From Candidatus Hydrothermales bacterium (GTDB taxonomy: Bacteria > Hydrothermota > Hydrothermia > Hydrothermales > JAJRUZ01), in the NCBI GenBank assembly GCA_039630235.1, contig JBCNVI010000001.1, positions 96,560-130,204 of the forward strand: a stretch of DNA of 33,645 nt. Direction: 5' to 3'. Each line of letters begins with the position of its first letter. Within the stretch, counting starts at the first letter, position 1. Below, piece after piece: positions 9,269-16,620 of this stretch. Position numbers and translations under genes: made by a program. The notes beneath the pieces are model-generated. The model saw only the letters and a list, made by a program, of their open reading frames with translations. It did no database searches and had not been told where the DNA came from.

Positions 9269-10264
9269 TTACCCTCCCTTAATTTGGAAAGGATACTTAG
9301 TATAAGGATCAGTATACTCCCTTATAGCCTCCCTATCTTTAAATAAGTAATAACCTCTTACTCCAATCATTACTGCATTATCACCGCAAAATTCTTTTTC
9401 TGGAAGTAGCACATTATCAAAATTTTCCATTAAAAGTGTTCTTAGTCTATTATTTACTGCTACTCCACCTACAACTGAAATTTTTAAATTTGGTATATCT
9501 AAAAGCCTAATAGCTTCTTTTAATTTATCTAAAAGGTGCATAAAAACAGTTTCTTGGAAGGACGCAGCAATATGAGGTTTAAGTTTTTCAAATTCATCTT
9601 CTTTCAATTTTTCAATAAATCTTATAAGAGAGGTCTTTAAACCACTGAAACTGAAAGTAAAAGGTTTAGTTTGAGGAAGAGGAAACTTAAAAAAGTTTTT
9701 ATCTCCCCTTTCAGCAAGTTCTTCAAGCTTTTTTGCTCCAGGATACTTAAAACCAAAAAGTCTTGCGGCCTTATCTAAACATTCACCTCCTGCGTCGTCA
9801 AGTGTTCCCCCAAGATATACAATTTCGTCCAGTTTCTTTATTAAAAAGAGCTCTGTATGTCCACCTGAAACAAGTAGGGAGAGAATCGGCAATTCTGGCT
9901 CCCTGTTAATAAATATTGAAAATAAGTGACCCTCTAAGTGGTCAACTCCGATAAAGGGAACAGATAAAGAATGAGCAACGGCTTTTCCAAAAACAAATCC
10001 TACAAGAAGAGAGCCAATTAGACCTGGACCTTGAGTAGCAGTTACAATGTTAATATCCTTTAAGTCTACTTCAGCAACTTCAAGAGCAAGTCTCAGTGAG
10101 GGCACTATTAACTCCATATGTGTCCTTGATGAAAACTCAGGCATTATACCACCAAAATCTATACCTGAAATATGAGACGAGAGAATATGAGATCTTACCT
10201 TTTTGTCCTCTAGGACCGCTACCGAAGTCTCATCACAGGAGGTTTCAACGGAAAGAATATACAT
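9269..10264 (-). CDS. tsaD: tRNA threonylcarbamoyladenosine transferase TsaD
   Basis: 331 residues, normal for the Kae1/TsaD/Gcp family. With TsaB and TsaE it transfers threonylcarbamoyl from its AMP adduct to A37 of tRNAs that read ANN codons. Seen here: the N-terminal ASKHA nucleotide-binding strand (SVETSCDETS, 5-14), the metal-binding HLEGH with His109 and His113, the glycine-rich LLVSGGHTEL loop, and the C-terminal GDNAVMIG with the conserved Asp. It heads the minus-strand unit with trxB three bases downstream. It is divergent from recF with only 23 bases between the start codons, so its promoter lies inside the recF 5' end. Confidence 0.96.
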   Translation of the reverse strand: MYILSVETSCDETSVAVLEDKKVRSHILSSHISGIDFGGIMPEFSSRTHMELIVPSLRLALEVAEVDLKDINIVTATQGPGLIGSLLVGFVFGKAVAHSLSVPFIGVDHLEGHLFSIFINREPELPILSLLVSGGHTELFLIKKLDEIVYLGGTLDDAGGECLDKAARLFGFKYPGAKKLEELAERGDKNFFKFPLPQTKPFTFSFSGLKTSLIRFIEKLKEDEFEKLKPHIAASFQETVFMHLLDKLKEAIRLLDIPNLKISVVGGVAVNNRLRTLLMENFDNVLLPEKEFCGDNAVMIGVRGYYLFKDREAIREYTDPYTKYPFQIKGG

Positions 10265-10270
10265 TTATAA

Positions 10271-10299
10271 ATATTAAAGTTTCAAAAATGAAAAATCAA
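10271..10299 (-). promoter_or_regulatory. Promoter, probably leaderless, for tsaD
   Basis: On the minus strand TTGATT (10299-10294), a 17-base spacer and TAATAT (10276-10271), then six bases to the ATG at 10264. No Shine-Dalgarno is visible. The site overlaps the first codons of the divergent recF, including the A-run that carries its first frameshift. Confidence 0.45.
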
Positions 10300-11136
10300 T
10301 ACTTCTAATATAATCGACATAAGGAACTCTTTTTTAGGGAAGGGGTTAAACCTTATAGTAGGGTCAAACGGATCTGGTAAAACAACTATTCTTGGAACAA
10401 TTCATATGTTGATTTACCCAAGAAACATAAAGGGGCAAGCAACAAGAACCTTATAAGAAAAAATGAGAGTTTAAAGATAGAAAAAGAATCTTTTCTTTTT
10501 AACAGATTCCCCTCAATATTTTTTCATTCAGAGAAAGAATCGATATTTTGGAATAAACAGGATTTATTAAGAGAAATAAATCTTCTTTTTTCACTAATCG
10601 ATAAGGAATATTTAAGAATCTTACTAATTTACAACAGGATTTTAAATCAAAGGAATAAATTTCTTAAAAAAGTTAAAAATCTTTCTGATCCTATTAAGAA
10701 ATTACTACAAGAGAATGGAAAAATTATACAAAGTAAGCGTATAATTTATATTCAGAAAATAGAGGAATTTATGGAAAAGCATATGAATGTAAGAATTTAC
10801 TATGAACCGGCTGGACTAGAAACAGACATTGAGGAGGAAAAAAATAGGGAATTTATCTTATTTGGCATTTCAAAAGATAACTTTAAATTTGAAAAGGATG
10901 GTTTTGATTTAAGATTCCAATCCTCAAAGGGTGAAAAAAGAATATTTTTATTTTTCTTTTACTTTGCAGTAGCTGAAATCATGAAAAAAAATAATATTTT
11001 ACTTCCTTTACTTCTTGATGATCTCTCTTCCACGCTCGATTATAATCTTGTTAAAAACTATATAGAAAACCGGGAAGGACAAATAATCATACCGTCTTTA
11101 AGACCATTTAAAGCAAAAAACATAATCACTATCTGA
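10288..11136 (+). pseudogene. recF: recF, shortened and interrupted by two single-base frameshifts
   Basis: RecF is the SMC/ABC-type ATPase that loads RecA at gapped DNA. From ATG 10288 the frame stops after six codons. Removing one A from the run 10291-10295 gives MKINTS..., leading through IRN, GLNLIVG and the Walker A GSNGSGKTT to a TAA at 10454. Restoring one G in the run 10432-10435 rejoins the frame (NIKGASNKNLIRK) that runs to 11136. That part has RecF-like YNRILNQRNKFLK, an ABC signature SSKGEKR, and Walker B LPLLLDDLSSTLD. The repaired product is about 283 residues against 350-370 usually; most of the region after the first strand of lobe II is missing. It lies one base before dciA and then gyrB, the classic recF position. 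It could be a pseudogene, or a reduced recF with sequence errors. Confidence 0.87.
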
Positions 11137-11137
11137 A

Positions 11138-11425
11138 ATGGATAACCTTTATAAAATTTTACACGAATTTTTTAAAAGTAAGGGGCTTGAGGGAAGGTTT
11201 TATGAATATCAAGTAATAAAAGAATGGCATAAAATAATAGGAGAGGGATTGGCAAAGGATGTAGAAGCAATAGATTGCAAAAATGGTATACTTTACCTCT
11301 TTTCTACCGACTCAATCCTAAGATCAGAAATTTATAACCTAAAAAAAGACATAATTAAATCCATAAATAAATACTTTAATAAGAAAATCGTAAAAGATTT
11401 AAAATTTGTAAGGAGGAAAGAATGA
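11138..11425 (+). CDS. dciA: DUF721 / DciA-like helicase-associated protein
   Basis: 95 residues matching the DUF721 domain: an N-terminal helix, then [16 protein letters not shown] (the W-x-x-I-V/I-G core), a short beta stretch [11 protein letters not shown], and a final helix [18 protein letters not shown]. DciA proteins help deliver the replicative helicase DnaB in bacteria that lack DnaC/DnaI; that function is known for the family and inferred here. It starts one base after the recF stop and overlaps gyrB by four bases. The recF-DUF721-gyrB order is conserved widely and supports both identifications. The protein is a minimal single-domain form. Confidence 0.85.
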   Translation: MDNLYKILHEFFKSKGLEGRFYEYQVIKEWHKIIGEGLAKDVEAIDCKNGILYLFSTDSILRSEIYNLKKDIIKSINKYFNKKIVKDLKFVRRKE

Positions 11426-13323
11426 GTGAAAGATACGATGCATCTCAAATACAAATTCTACCAGGTCTTGAAGGAGTAAGAAGAAGACCCTCCATGTATA
11501 TCGGTGATGTTGGAAAAAGGGGATTACACCACTTGATTTTTGAGATTCTCGATAATGCGGTAGATGAGGCCTTGGCAGGTTATGCAAAAAATATTATAGT
11601 TTCACTTAATGCAGATGGCTCATGTACCATAAAAGATGATGGAAGAGGTATACCCGTTGACTTACATCCTATCGAAAAAAAACCTGGTGTTGAAATTGTC
11701 TTTACCTACTTACATGCTGGAGGAAAGTTTGACCAGAAGGTATACCAAATTTCAGGTGGACTTCACGGTGTTGGTGCTTCAGTCGTTTGCGCTTTATCTG
11801 AATATCTTGAAGTAAAAGTTAAAAGGAACGGCAAAATATACTATCAAAAATTTTCAAGAGGAAAAAAAGTCTCTGAATTAGAAGAAATTGGAGAAACAAG
11901 CGAAAGAGGAACTGAGGTAAAGTTTAAACCTGATCCTGAAATTTTTAAAAAATTAGAGTTTGAATTTGAAATAGTTGAAAAGAGATTAAGGGAAATTTCC
12001 TTTTTAGTAAGGGGACTAAGACTTACGATCATTGACGAAAAGACAGGAAAAACTAAGGAGTTTTATTCAGAGGGGGGGCTAAAGGATTTTGTTAATTTCC
12101 TCGATGAGGAAAGAGAACCAGTCCATGAACCCTTTTGGATGGAAGCTAAAAAGGAAAACGTTGAGGTTGAAATTGCCCTCCAATATAACTCAGATTATCA
12201 GTACGAAAACATATTAAGTTTTGTGAATACAATAAATACTCATGAGGGGGGGACACATGTAACGGGGTTTAAGTCGGCTCTTACAAGAGTTATTGTTGAT
12301 TACATCAAAAAGAATAATATGCTAAAGTCCAATGATATAGAGATTCAGGGGGAAGATACAAGAGAGGGACTTACAGCCTGTATTCATGTAAAGATTCCTT
12401 CACCTCAATTTGAGGGACAAACAAAAACAAAGCTTGGAAATTCAAATGTTAAGGGAATAGTTGAGTCTTTATTTTACGATAGGTTTTATAGATACCTTGA
12501 GGAGAACCCGCAAGTAGCAGAAGAAATAGTAAGAATAATTATAGCTACAGCAAGAGCTAGAGAAGCTGCAAAAAAGGCAAAGGAATTAACAAAGAGAAAA
12601 TCTCTATTAGAATCAGTGTCCCTTCCCGGTAAACTTGCGGATTGTTCAACTAAGGATCCTTCAAAAGCTGAGCTTTTTGTAGTAGAGGGGGAGAGTGCAG
12701 GAGGTTCTGCAAAACAAGCAAGAGCAAGAGAGTTTCAAGCAATCTTACCATTAAGAGGAAAAATTTTAAATGTAGAAAAGGCTTCAATAGATAAGATCCT
12801 TAAAAATGATGAAATAAAGGCTATTTTTCAGGCCATTGGGGTGGGGCTCAACGAAGAGGACTTTAAGCCCGAAAAAATAAGATATCATAAAGTCATTATA
12901 ATGACGGATGCGGATGTGGATGGAAGTCACATTAGGACGTTACTTTTAACTTTATTTTTTAGGTATATGAGGCCGTTAATAGAATTAGGTTATCTTTACA
13001 TAGCACAGCCGCCGCTTTATAGAATACAAAAGAGCAAGAAGGTTTATTATGCCTATTCAGAAGAAGAAAAGGAGGAAATATTGAAAAAATTAGGGGGGGA
13101 GGATGGGGTTAATATTCAAAGGTATAAAGGTTTAGGTGAGATGAATCCAGATCAGTTATGGGAGACTACAATGGATCCTGAAAGGAGAATACTTAAAAGG
13201 GTTACCCTTGAAGACGCAGCAGAGGCTGATAAACTATTTTCTATATTAATGGGTGAAAAAACTGAACCCCGAAGAGAATTTATAATACAAAATGCAAAAA
13301 AGGTGCAAAACTTAGATATATAA
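11422..13323 (+). CDS. gyrB: DNA gyrase subunit B
   Basis: 633 residues, the usual length for the short (non-enterobacterial) GyrB. It is the ATPase and part of the cleavage core of gyrase, acting with GyrA to supercoil DNA. GHKL ATPase motifs: [13 protein letters not shown] (41-53), DGRGIP (73-78), GGLHGVGAS (112-120). Toprim: [11 protein letters not shown] from Glu422, and DADVDG (496-501) with metal-binding Asp496 and Asp498. The C-terminal tower has [10 protein letters not shown] and MDPERR. An AAGGAGG Shine-Dalgarno lies inside the end of dciA. ParE is a related alternative, but the length, motifs and recF neighbourhood favour GyrB. Two runs of seven G (12072-12078 and 12246-12252) are intact in frame. 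Confidence 0.96.
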   Translation: MSERYDASQIQILPGLEGVRRRPSMYIGDVGKRGLHHLIFEILDNAVDEALAGYAKNIIVSLNADGSCTIKDDGRGIPVDLHPIEKKPGVEIVFTYLHAGGKFDQKVYQISGGLHGVGASVVCALSEYLEVKVKRNGKIYYQKFSRGKKVSELEEIGETSERGTEVKFKPDPEIFKKLEFEFEIVEKRLREISFLVRGLRLTIIDEKTGKTKEFYSEGGLKDFVNFLDEEREPVHEPFWMEAKKENVEVEIALQYNSDYQYENILSFVNTINTHEGGTHVTGFKSALTRVIVDYIKKNNMLKSNDIEIQGEDTREGLTACIHVKIPSPQFEGQTKTKLGNSNVKGIVESLFYDRFYRYLEENPQVAEEIVRIIIATARAREAAKKAKELTKRKSLLESVSLPGKLADCSTKDPSKAELFVVEGESAGGSAKQARAREFQAILPLRGKILNVEKASIDKILKNDEIKAIFQAIGVGLNEEDFKPEKIRYHKVIIMTDADVDGSHIRTLLLTLFFRYMRPLIELGYLYIAQPPLYRIQKSKKVYYAYSEEEKEEILKKLGGEDGVNIQRYKGLGEMNPDQLWETTMDPERRILKRVTLEDAAEADKLFSILMGEKTEPRREFIIQNAKKVQNLDI

Positions 13324-13325
13324 AA

Positions 13326-13350
13326 ATAAAAAAGGGGGGAAAACCCCCCC
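13326..13350 (-). terminator. Rho-independent terminator of pilin 1
   Basis: Six G (13334-13339), an AAAA loop and C (13344-13350) form a perfect six-pair stem. Read on the minus strand it is followed by TTTTTTATTTTTA, so it ends the pilin 1 transcript. On the plus strand it lacks a T-run, so it should stop gyrB transcription only weakly. Confidence 0.88.
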
Positions 13351-13378
13351 TTCCCTTGTGTGGTAGCTTATGCAGGAA

Positions 13379-13960
13379 TTATTGACCAGATGTAAGAACT
13401 ATTGGAATATTTCTCTTTGAACCAAAACCACCTATTGCATAACCTGAAGCTGCTTGTCCTGCTGCAGGTGTCCATTGCGCCGGGTTGTTTGGGTCAAGAT
13501 CATATGAACCATATTGAATCATTCCAGCATTAGTAGCACTGTAAGCTGGATCGAAAACACCGTTTCTATCATTATCAACTCCACCTGGACCACTTGCGAA
13601 AGCATTAGTTGCAGCTCTAACTGGGTTATGAAAATCTATAGGTAGCAAAATAGGACCAGCACTGGTAGAGGGTTTAAGGCCAGATGGAGCTCCAGCTACA
13701 GAGGTATTATCACCAACTGGTGGAAGTCCCACAGCCTGTCTTACCTGATCAACCTGAACACCAAAATGTTGTGGATAATATCCTTCGGTAGATGTTGAAA
13801 AAGCTTCTACAGCAGTTTGTGCAGCTTTCATATTGCTCTGAACAGCAGCATCCTTTGCCTTTCCAACCATTGCAATGAAGTTAGGTATGGCTATAGCCGC
13901 AAGGATACCTATAATTACTACTACGATGAGTAGCTCTATTAGGGTAAACCCTCTCCTCAT
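13379..13960 (-). CDS. Type IV pilin 1 (PilA-like prepilin)
   Basis: 193 residues. The N-terminus is a class III prepilin signal: MRRG followed by FTLIELLIVVVIIGILAAIAIPNF. Prepilin peptidase would cut after Gly4 and methylate Phe5; Glu9 is the conserved Glu5 of the mature pilin. The long hydrophobic alpha-1 helix and the Ala-rich amphipathic continuation are typical. The globular part is rich in Gly, Pro, Asn and Ala, has no Cys, and ends near YAIGGFGSKR, a motif shared with pilin 2. A good Shine-Dalgarno (AAGGAGGT) lies 10 bases upstream. The 168-base upstream region holds a sigma-54-like promoter and a palindrome, and a strong terminator follows, so it is an independent transcript. Length and N-terminus also fit a major pseudopilin of a type II secretion system. 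Confidence 0.9.
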   Translation of the reverse strand: MRRGFTLIELLIVVVIIGILAAIAIPNFIAMVGKAKDAAVQSNMKAAQTAVEAFSTSTEGYYPQHFGVQVDQVRQAVGLPPVGDNTSVAGAPSGLKPSTSAGPILLPIDFHNPVRAATNAFASGPGGVDNDRNGVFDPAYSATNAGMIQYGSYDLDPNNPAQWTPAAGQAASGYAIGGFGSKRNIPIVLTSGQ

Positions 13961-14035
13961 TTTATTTTAAACCTCCTTATTACTTATTTTTGGGATTTGA
14001 ACCCTCATTCCAACCTGCTTCTATTTATTTCAAAA

Positions 14036-14051
14036 TGCAAAATTCATTCCA
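14036..14051 (-). promoter_or_regulatory. Sigma-54-type -24/-12 promoter of pilin 1
   Basis: The minus strand reads TGGAATGAATTTTGCA, with GG and GC separated by exactly ten bases. It matches the sigma-54 consensus TGGCACG-N4-TTGCA except at two positions of the first half. Transcription would start near 14026, giving a leader of about 65 bases with the Shine-Dalgarno near its end. In other bacteria pilA genes are often driven by sigma-54 and PilR. Confidence 0.55.
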
Positions 14052-14097
14052 CACTTTTAATAACTGGTTTTCCCAAGAATTTTAGCCTTTTCTTTTT

Positions 14098-14113
14098 GAA
14101 ATTTGCAAATTTC
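14098..14113. promoter_or_regulatory. 16-base perfect palindrome upstream of pilin 1
   Basis: GAAATTTGCAAATTTC is a perfect palindrome centred about 80 bases upstream of the expected sigma-54 start site, a usual place for an enhancer-binding protein site. A neighbouring TTTGCATTTTG (14115-14125) is the inverse of CAAAATGCAAA at 14031-14041, next to the promoter. No T-run follows on either strand, so it is not a terminator. Confidence 0.45.
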
Positions 14114-14128
14114 ATTTGCATTTTGCAA

Positions 14129-14950
14129 CTACTTTTTGGGCACCAAAGAGGCTATGGTGTCTCCCTTTATATAATAAACTCCGCCGTATGGATGCTCAGG
14201 TATACTCTTTAGATAATTCTTTTCTAAAAGTTCTCTTAAACTCTTTGGTTTATAACCCTCTCTTTTTATAAACTCTTTAAGGATTTTTGTTAGATCTCTC
14301 ATATGTATCTTCATAATTGTTCTTTTAATATAGTCCTCAGCGATTCTTTTTTCAACATCACTTTTAGCTTCTTCGTACATATAAATCCAAAGTTTTAAAG
14401 CTGTTTCAAGATCTTTTAATTTTTTATAATAAGTAAAGGCGTAGAATCTAAAACATATATCAGGTGGATTATCTTTTAAGGTAGAAATTCTAAAAAAAGT
14501 GGCAGCTTTTTTGTAATCTTTGAAAAATACATAATTTAAAAAACCCATCCAAAAAGGATATTCCCATCTCTCTGGATTTTTATGCATTGCCTTTACTAAA
14601 AGACTTTCTGCCTTTACCCTATCTCCCACATCACTTGCAAGATTTACAGATCCAAAGGTATAGGCATGTAAGAACTTTTCATCAAGATCTGTAATTATAT
14701 CAACAATTTGATACATATACAGAAATTTTCTATCAGTTTGAAGATGATGCCCATAGTACTGAATAAATTGTAACCAATAAAAATCAGAAAGTGTATTTTT
14801 ATGATCTAAAGCCAGATATTTTAGAATCTCTCCCTTGGGAAGATATAGAATCTCTCTTGCCTTTTCCTTTATTTCCCTTAAATCCTCAATTCTATAAGAC
14901 AGATTTACGATCAGAAGGATAAGAAGAAAAGAATAGACAAACTTTTTCAT
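14129..14950 (-). CDS. Membrane-anchored TPR-like protein of the pilus/ABC operon
   Basis: 273 residues. An N-terminal signal or anchor helix (about residues 4-17) is followed by helical TPR-like pairs from about 70 to 210 (for example AESLLVKAMHKNPERWEYPFWMG and KKAATFFRISTL), then a Lys-rich tail ending LKSIPEHPYGGVYYIKGD. That tail resembles the C-terminal P-x-x-P-x-G-x-x-Y motif of some pseudopilins. It would face the periplasm. It overlaps the ABC permease gene by four bases and is the last gene before pilin 1. By context it may be an accessory subunit of the ABC transporter, in the role of M. xanthus PilG. That role is inferred; I do not recognise the sequence itself. Confidence 0.75.
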   Translation of the reverse strand: MKKFVYSFLLILLIVNLSYRIEDLREIKEKAREILYLPKGEILKYLALDHKNTLSDFYWLQFIQYYGHHLQTDRKFLYMYQIVDIITDLDEKFLHAYTFGSVNLASDVGDRVKAESLLVKAMHKNPERWEYPFWMGFLNYVFFKDYKKAATFFRISTLKDNPPDICFRFYAFTYYKKLKDLETALKLWIYMYEEAKSDVEKRIAEDYIKRTIMKIHMRDLTKILKEFIKREGYKPKSLRELLEKNYLKSIPEHPYGGVYYIKGDTIASLVPKK

Positions 14951-15714
14951 TTAAACTCTTTTTTTTCGAAAATCAGTATAGAAAGGTAAATTAAAAAAAT
15001 TATGTAGATTAGACCATAGAGGCTTGAAAAAATAAAATACTCCTTTGCTGGTATTCCCTCGTATATTATTCTGTTTTTGATGTTAAAATGTTCAAAATTT
15101 GGTAGAATGTAATAAAAAGCATAACTTATAAATTTTAAAAGAGGATATTTTGTTATTTCTGCAAAAAGTTTTAAAGATTCTATAAGATGTCCGATAACAT
15201 AGAAAAGAAAGCCTACAAATGCTGAAAAAAAGACACCTGTAAAAGTTGAAAAGAAAATTAAAAGACTTATTATAATAGAGATCTCATAGATAAATGGGTA
15301 AAGGGCTACAAACATAGTAAAATCAAAGTTTCGGTCATTTAGAAGTATCAGTAGTTGATGAAAGACTTCCATAAGAAAAACGTTAATTAAAACGACGGAG
15401 AATAGTCCAAAAAATTTACCTATTATGATTTCTCTTCTTTTAACCGGTGTTGTTATAACAAGGTATATTGTTCTTTTATCCATCTCACGGTGAAGTAGAG
15501 TAGCACCGGTAATTATTACAAGAAGAGTGTTAAAAAAAGTTATAGCAGAAAGACCAAAATCTCTTAATATCTTTGACTGCTCCCCCACCGAAAGAGGGTA
15601 AAGAAAAAAAGTAATAAATAACATCGTTAATCCAAAAATAACAATTATTAGAAATATTTTTTGTCTCGTTAATTCTTTAAAAGTATTTTTTGATACTACA
15701 AAAATCCTTCTCAT
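14947..15714 (-). CDS. ABC-2 type transporter permease
   Basis: 255 residues with six predicted membrane helices, in the pattern of ABC-2 permeases: a cytoplasmic N-terminus (KNTFKELTRQKIFLII), the helix 1-2 pair, and a conserved LHREMDKRTIYLVITTPVKRREIIIGK segment that couples to the ATPase. It overlaps both its ATPase gene (15711) and the TPR gene (14950) by four bases, so the three are translated together. The substrate cannot be told from sequence. The position between two pilin genes matches pilI of M. xanthus, whose ABC exporter is needed for type IV pilus assembly. Antibiotic or lipid export are alternatives. Confidence 0.87.
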   Translation of the reverse strand: MRRIFVVSKNTFKELTRQKIFLIIVIFGLTMLFITFFLYPLSVGEQSKILRDFGLSAITFFNTLLVIITGATLLHREMDKRTIYLVITTPVKRREIIIGKFFGLFSVVLINVFLMEVFHQLLILLNDRNFDFTMFVALYPFIYEISIIISLLIFFSTFTGVFFSAFVGFLFYVIGHLIESLKLFAEITKYPLLKFISYAFYYILPNFEHFNIKNRIIYEGIPAKEYFIFSSLYGLIYIIFLIYLSILIFEKKEFK

Positions 15715-16619
15715 TTTTTCTTTAAAGTTTCAACAAACCACTCCTCAAGAGTATAAACTAAGGGGCTTATCCTTATTATTTTAACTTTTTTTCCACTCTG
15801 AAAAATCTTTTTTAAAACATCCTCAATTTCACTCTCACTTACTTTTATAATATATTCATCTCTCCTTCTTTCAATGTTAAAATCTCCAAATTTTTCGTCA
15901 AAAGAATTTTTTAAAACTATTTCATAACTTTTAATCCTCTCCCTTAAAATCTCTTCAAGAGTACCTTCTTTTACTATGGTGCCATTAAAAATTAGAATTA
16001 CTCTATCACAAAGCTCTTCAGCATCAGAAAGAATATGAGAGGAAAGAAATACGGTTTTTCCAGAAAGTTTCTGCTCATAAATTAAATCTTTTATCTCTTT
16101 TCTACCTATAGGATCAAGACCAGTTAAAGGTTCATCTAAAATTAAAAGCTCAGGATCTCTTATTAAAACATTTGCTATACCAATTCTCTGGAGCATACCT
16201 CTTGAATAGGTCCTTATGCTCTTTTTTCCGTGCTCCTTTAGCCCGACTTTCTCAAGTAAATACTCAATCTTTTCTTTTAATTTTCTTTTCTCTATACCAT
16301 ACAGCTCTCCTGTAAATTCCAGAAATTCGTACCCAGAGAGATGATCGTAAAAATAGGGCTGCTCCGGTAAAAAGCCCGTTTTTCTACTAACGTCTTCCAC
16401 ACCTGGATTTAATCCAAATATCTTTACGTTTCCTTCGTCAAAATTTAGTAGATTAGTTAAAATTTTAATGGTTGTAGTCTTACCAGCACCATTTGGACCT
16501 AAAAAACCCACTATTTCGCCCTTTTTAACTTTAAAAGATATTGAATTTAAAATTTTTTTTCTTTTGAAACCTATAGTAAAGTACTTTGTTAAATTCTCAA
16601 CATATATAACATTTTCCAT
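15711..16619 (-). CDS. ABC transporter ATP-binding protein, PilH-like by context
   Basis: 302 residues. It has a complete nucleotide-binding domain: Walker A GPNGAGKTT (41-49), the Q-loop region GFLPEQPYFYDHLSG, the ABC signature YSRGMLQRIGIA, Walker B LLILDEPLTGLDP, and the H-loop SSHIL. A C-terminal extension of about 80 residues is typical of ABC-2 (CcmA/NatA-like) ATPases. It energises the permease encoded four bases downstream. It starts one base after pilin 2 ends, so it shares that transcript. The gene order pilin, ATPase, permease, accessory, pilin supports a function in pilus biogenesis, as for PilH in M. xanthus. The ATPase call is certain; the pilus role is inferred. Confidence 0.93.
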   Translation of the reverse strand: MENVIYVENLTKYFTIGFKRKKILNSISFKVKKGEIVGFLGPNGAGKTTTIKILTNLLNFDEGNVKIFGLNPGVEDVSRKTGFLPEQPYFYDHLSGYEFLEFTGELYGIEKRKLKEKIEYLLEKVGLKEHGKKSIRTYSRGMLQRIGIANVLIRDPELLILDEPLTGLDPIGRKEIKDLIYEQKLSGKTVFLSSHILSDAEELCDRVILIFNGTIVKEGTLEEILRERIKSYEIVLKNSFDEKFGDFNIERRRDEYIIKVSESEIEDVLKKIFQSGKKVKIIRISPLVYTLEEWFVETLKKK

Positions 16620-16620
16620 T

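Noticed and set aside
10096-10308. 70-codon plus-strand frame across the tsaD start
   Set aside because: It lies almost wholly antisense to tsaD. Only its last codons, MKNQYF, are of interest, because they are the out-of-frame beginning of recF.
10265-10330. Chromosome origin near recF-gyrB
   Set aside because: dnaA and dnaN are absent, no TTATCCACA-type boxes were seen, and the divergent gap is only 23 bases.
10288-10456. Programmed frameshifting in recF
   Set aside because: Two separate shifts in opposite directions would be needed and the first lies at codon 2-3, with no slippery heptamer plus pseudoknot evident. Decay or sequence error is more likely.
11399-12032. Minus-strand frames inside dciA and gyrB
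   Set aside because: They mirror strongly conserved coding sequence and have no start signals or family features.
13961-14000. tRNA T-arm-like GGGTTCAAATCCC on the minus strand, and a similar GGGTTCTATTCCCC at about 32305-32325
   Set aside because: Only three stem pairs form at the first site, and no acceptor, D or anticodon arms can be drawn around either. They are coincidences, not tRNA genes.
14031-14125. CAAAATGCAAA / TTTGCATTTTG inverted pair as mobile element ends
   Set aside because: The pair encloses only 73 bases with no transposase, and one copy overlaps the pilin promoter, so a regulatory reading is simpler.
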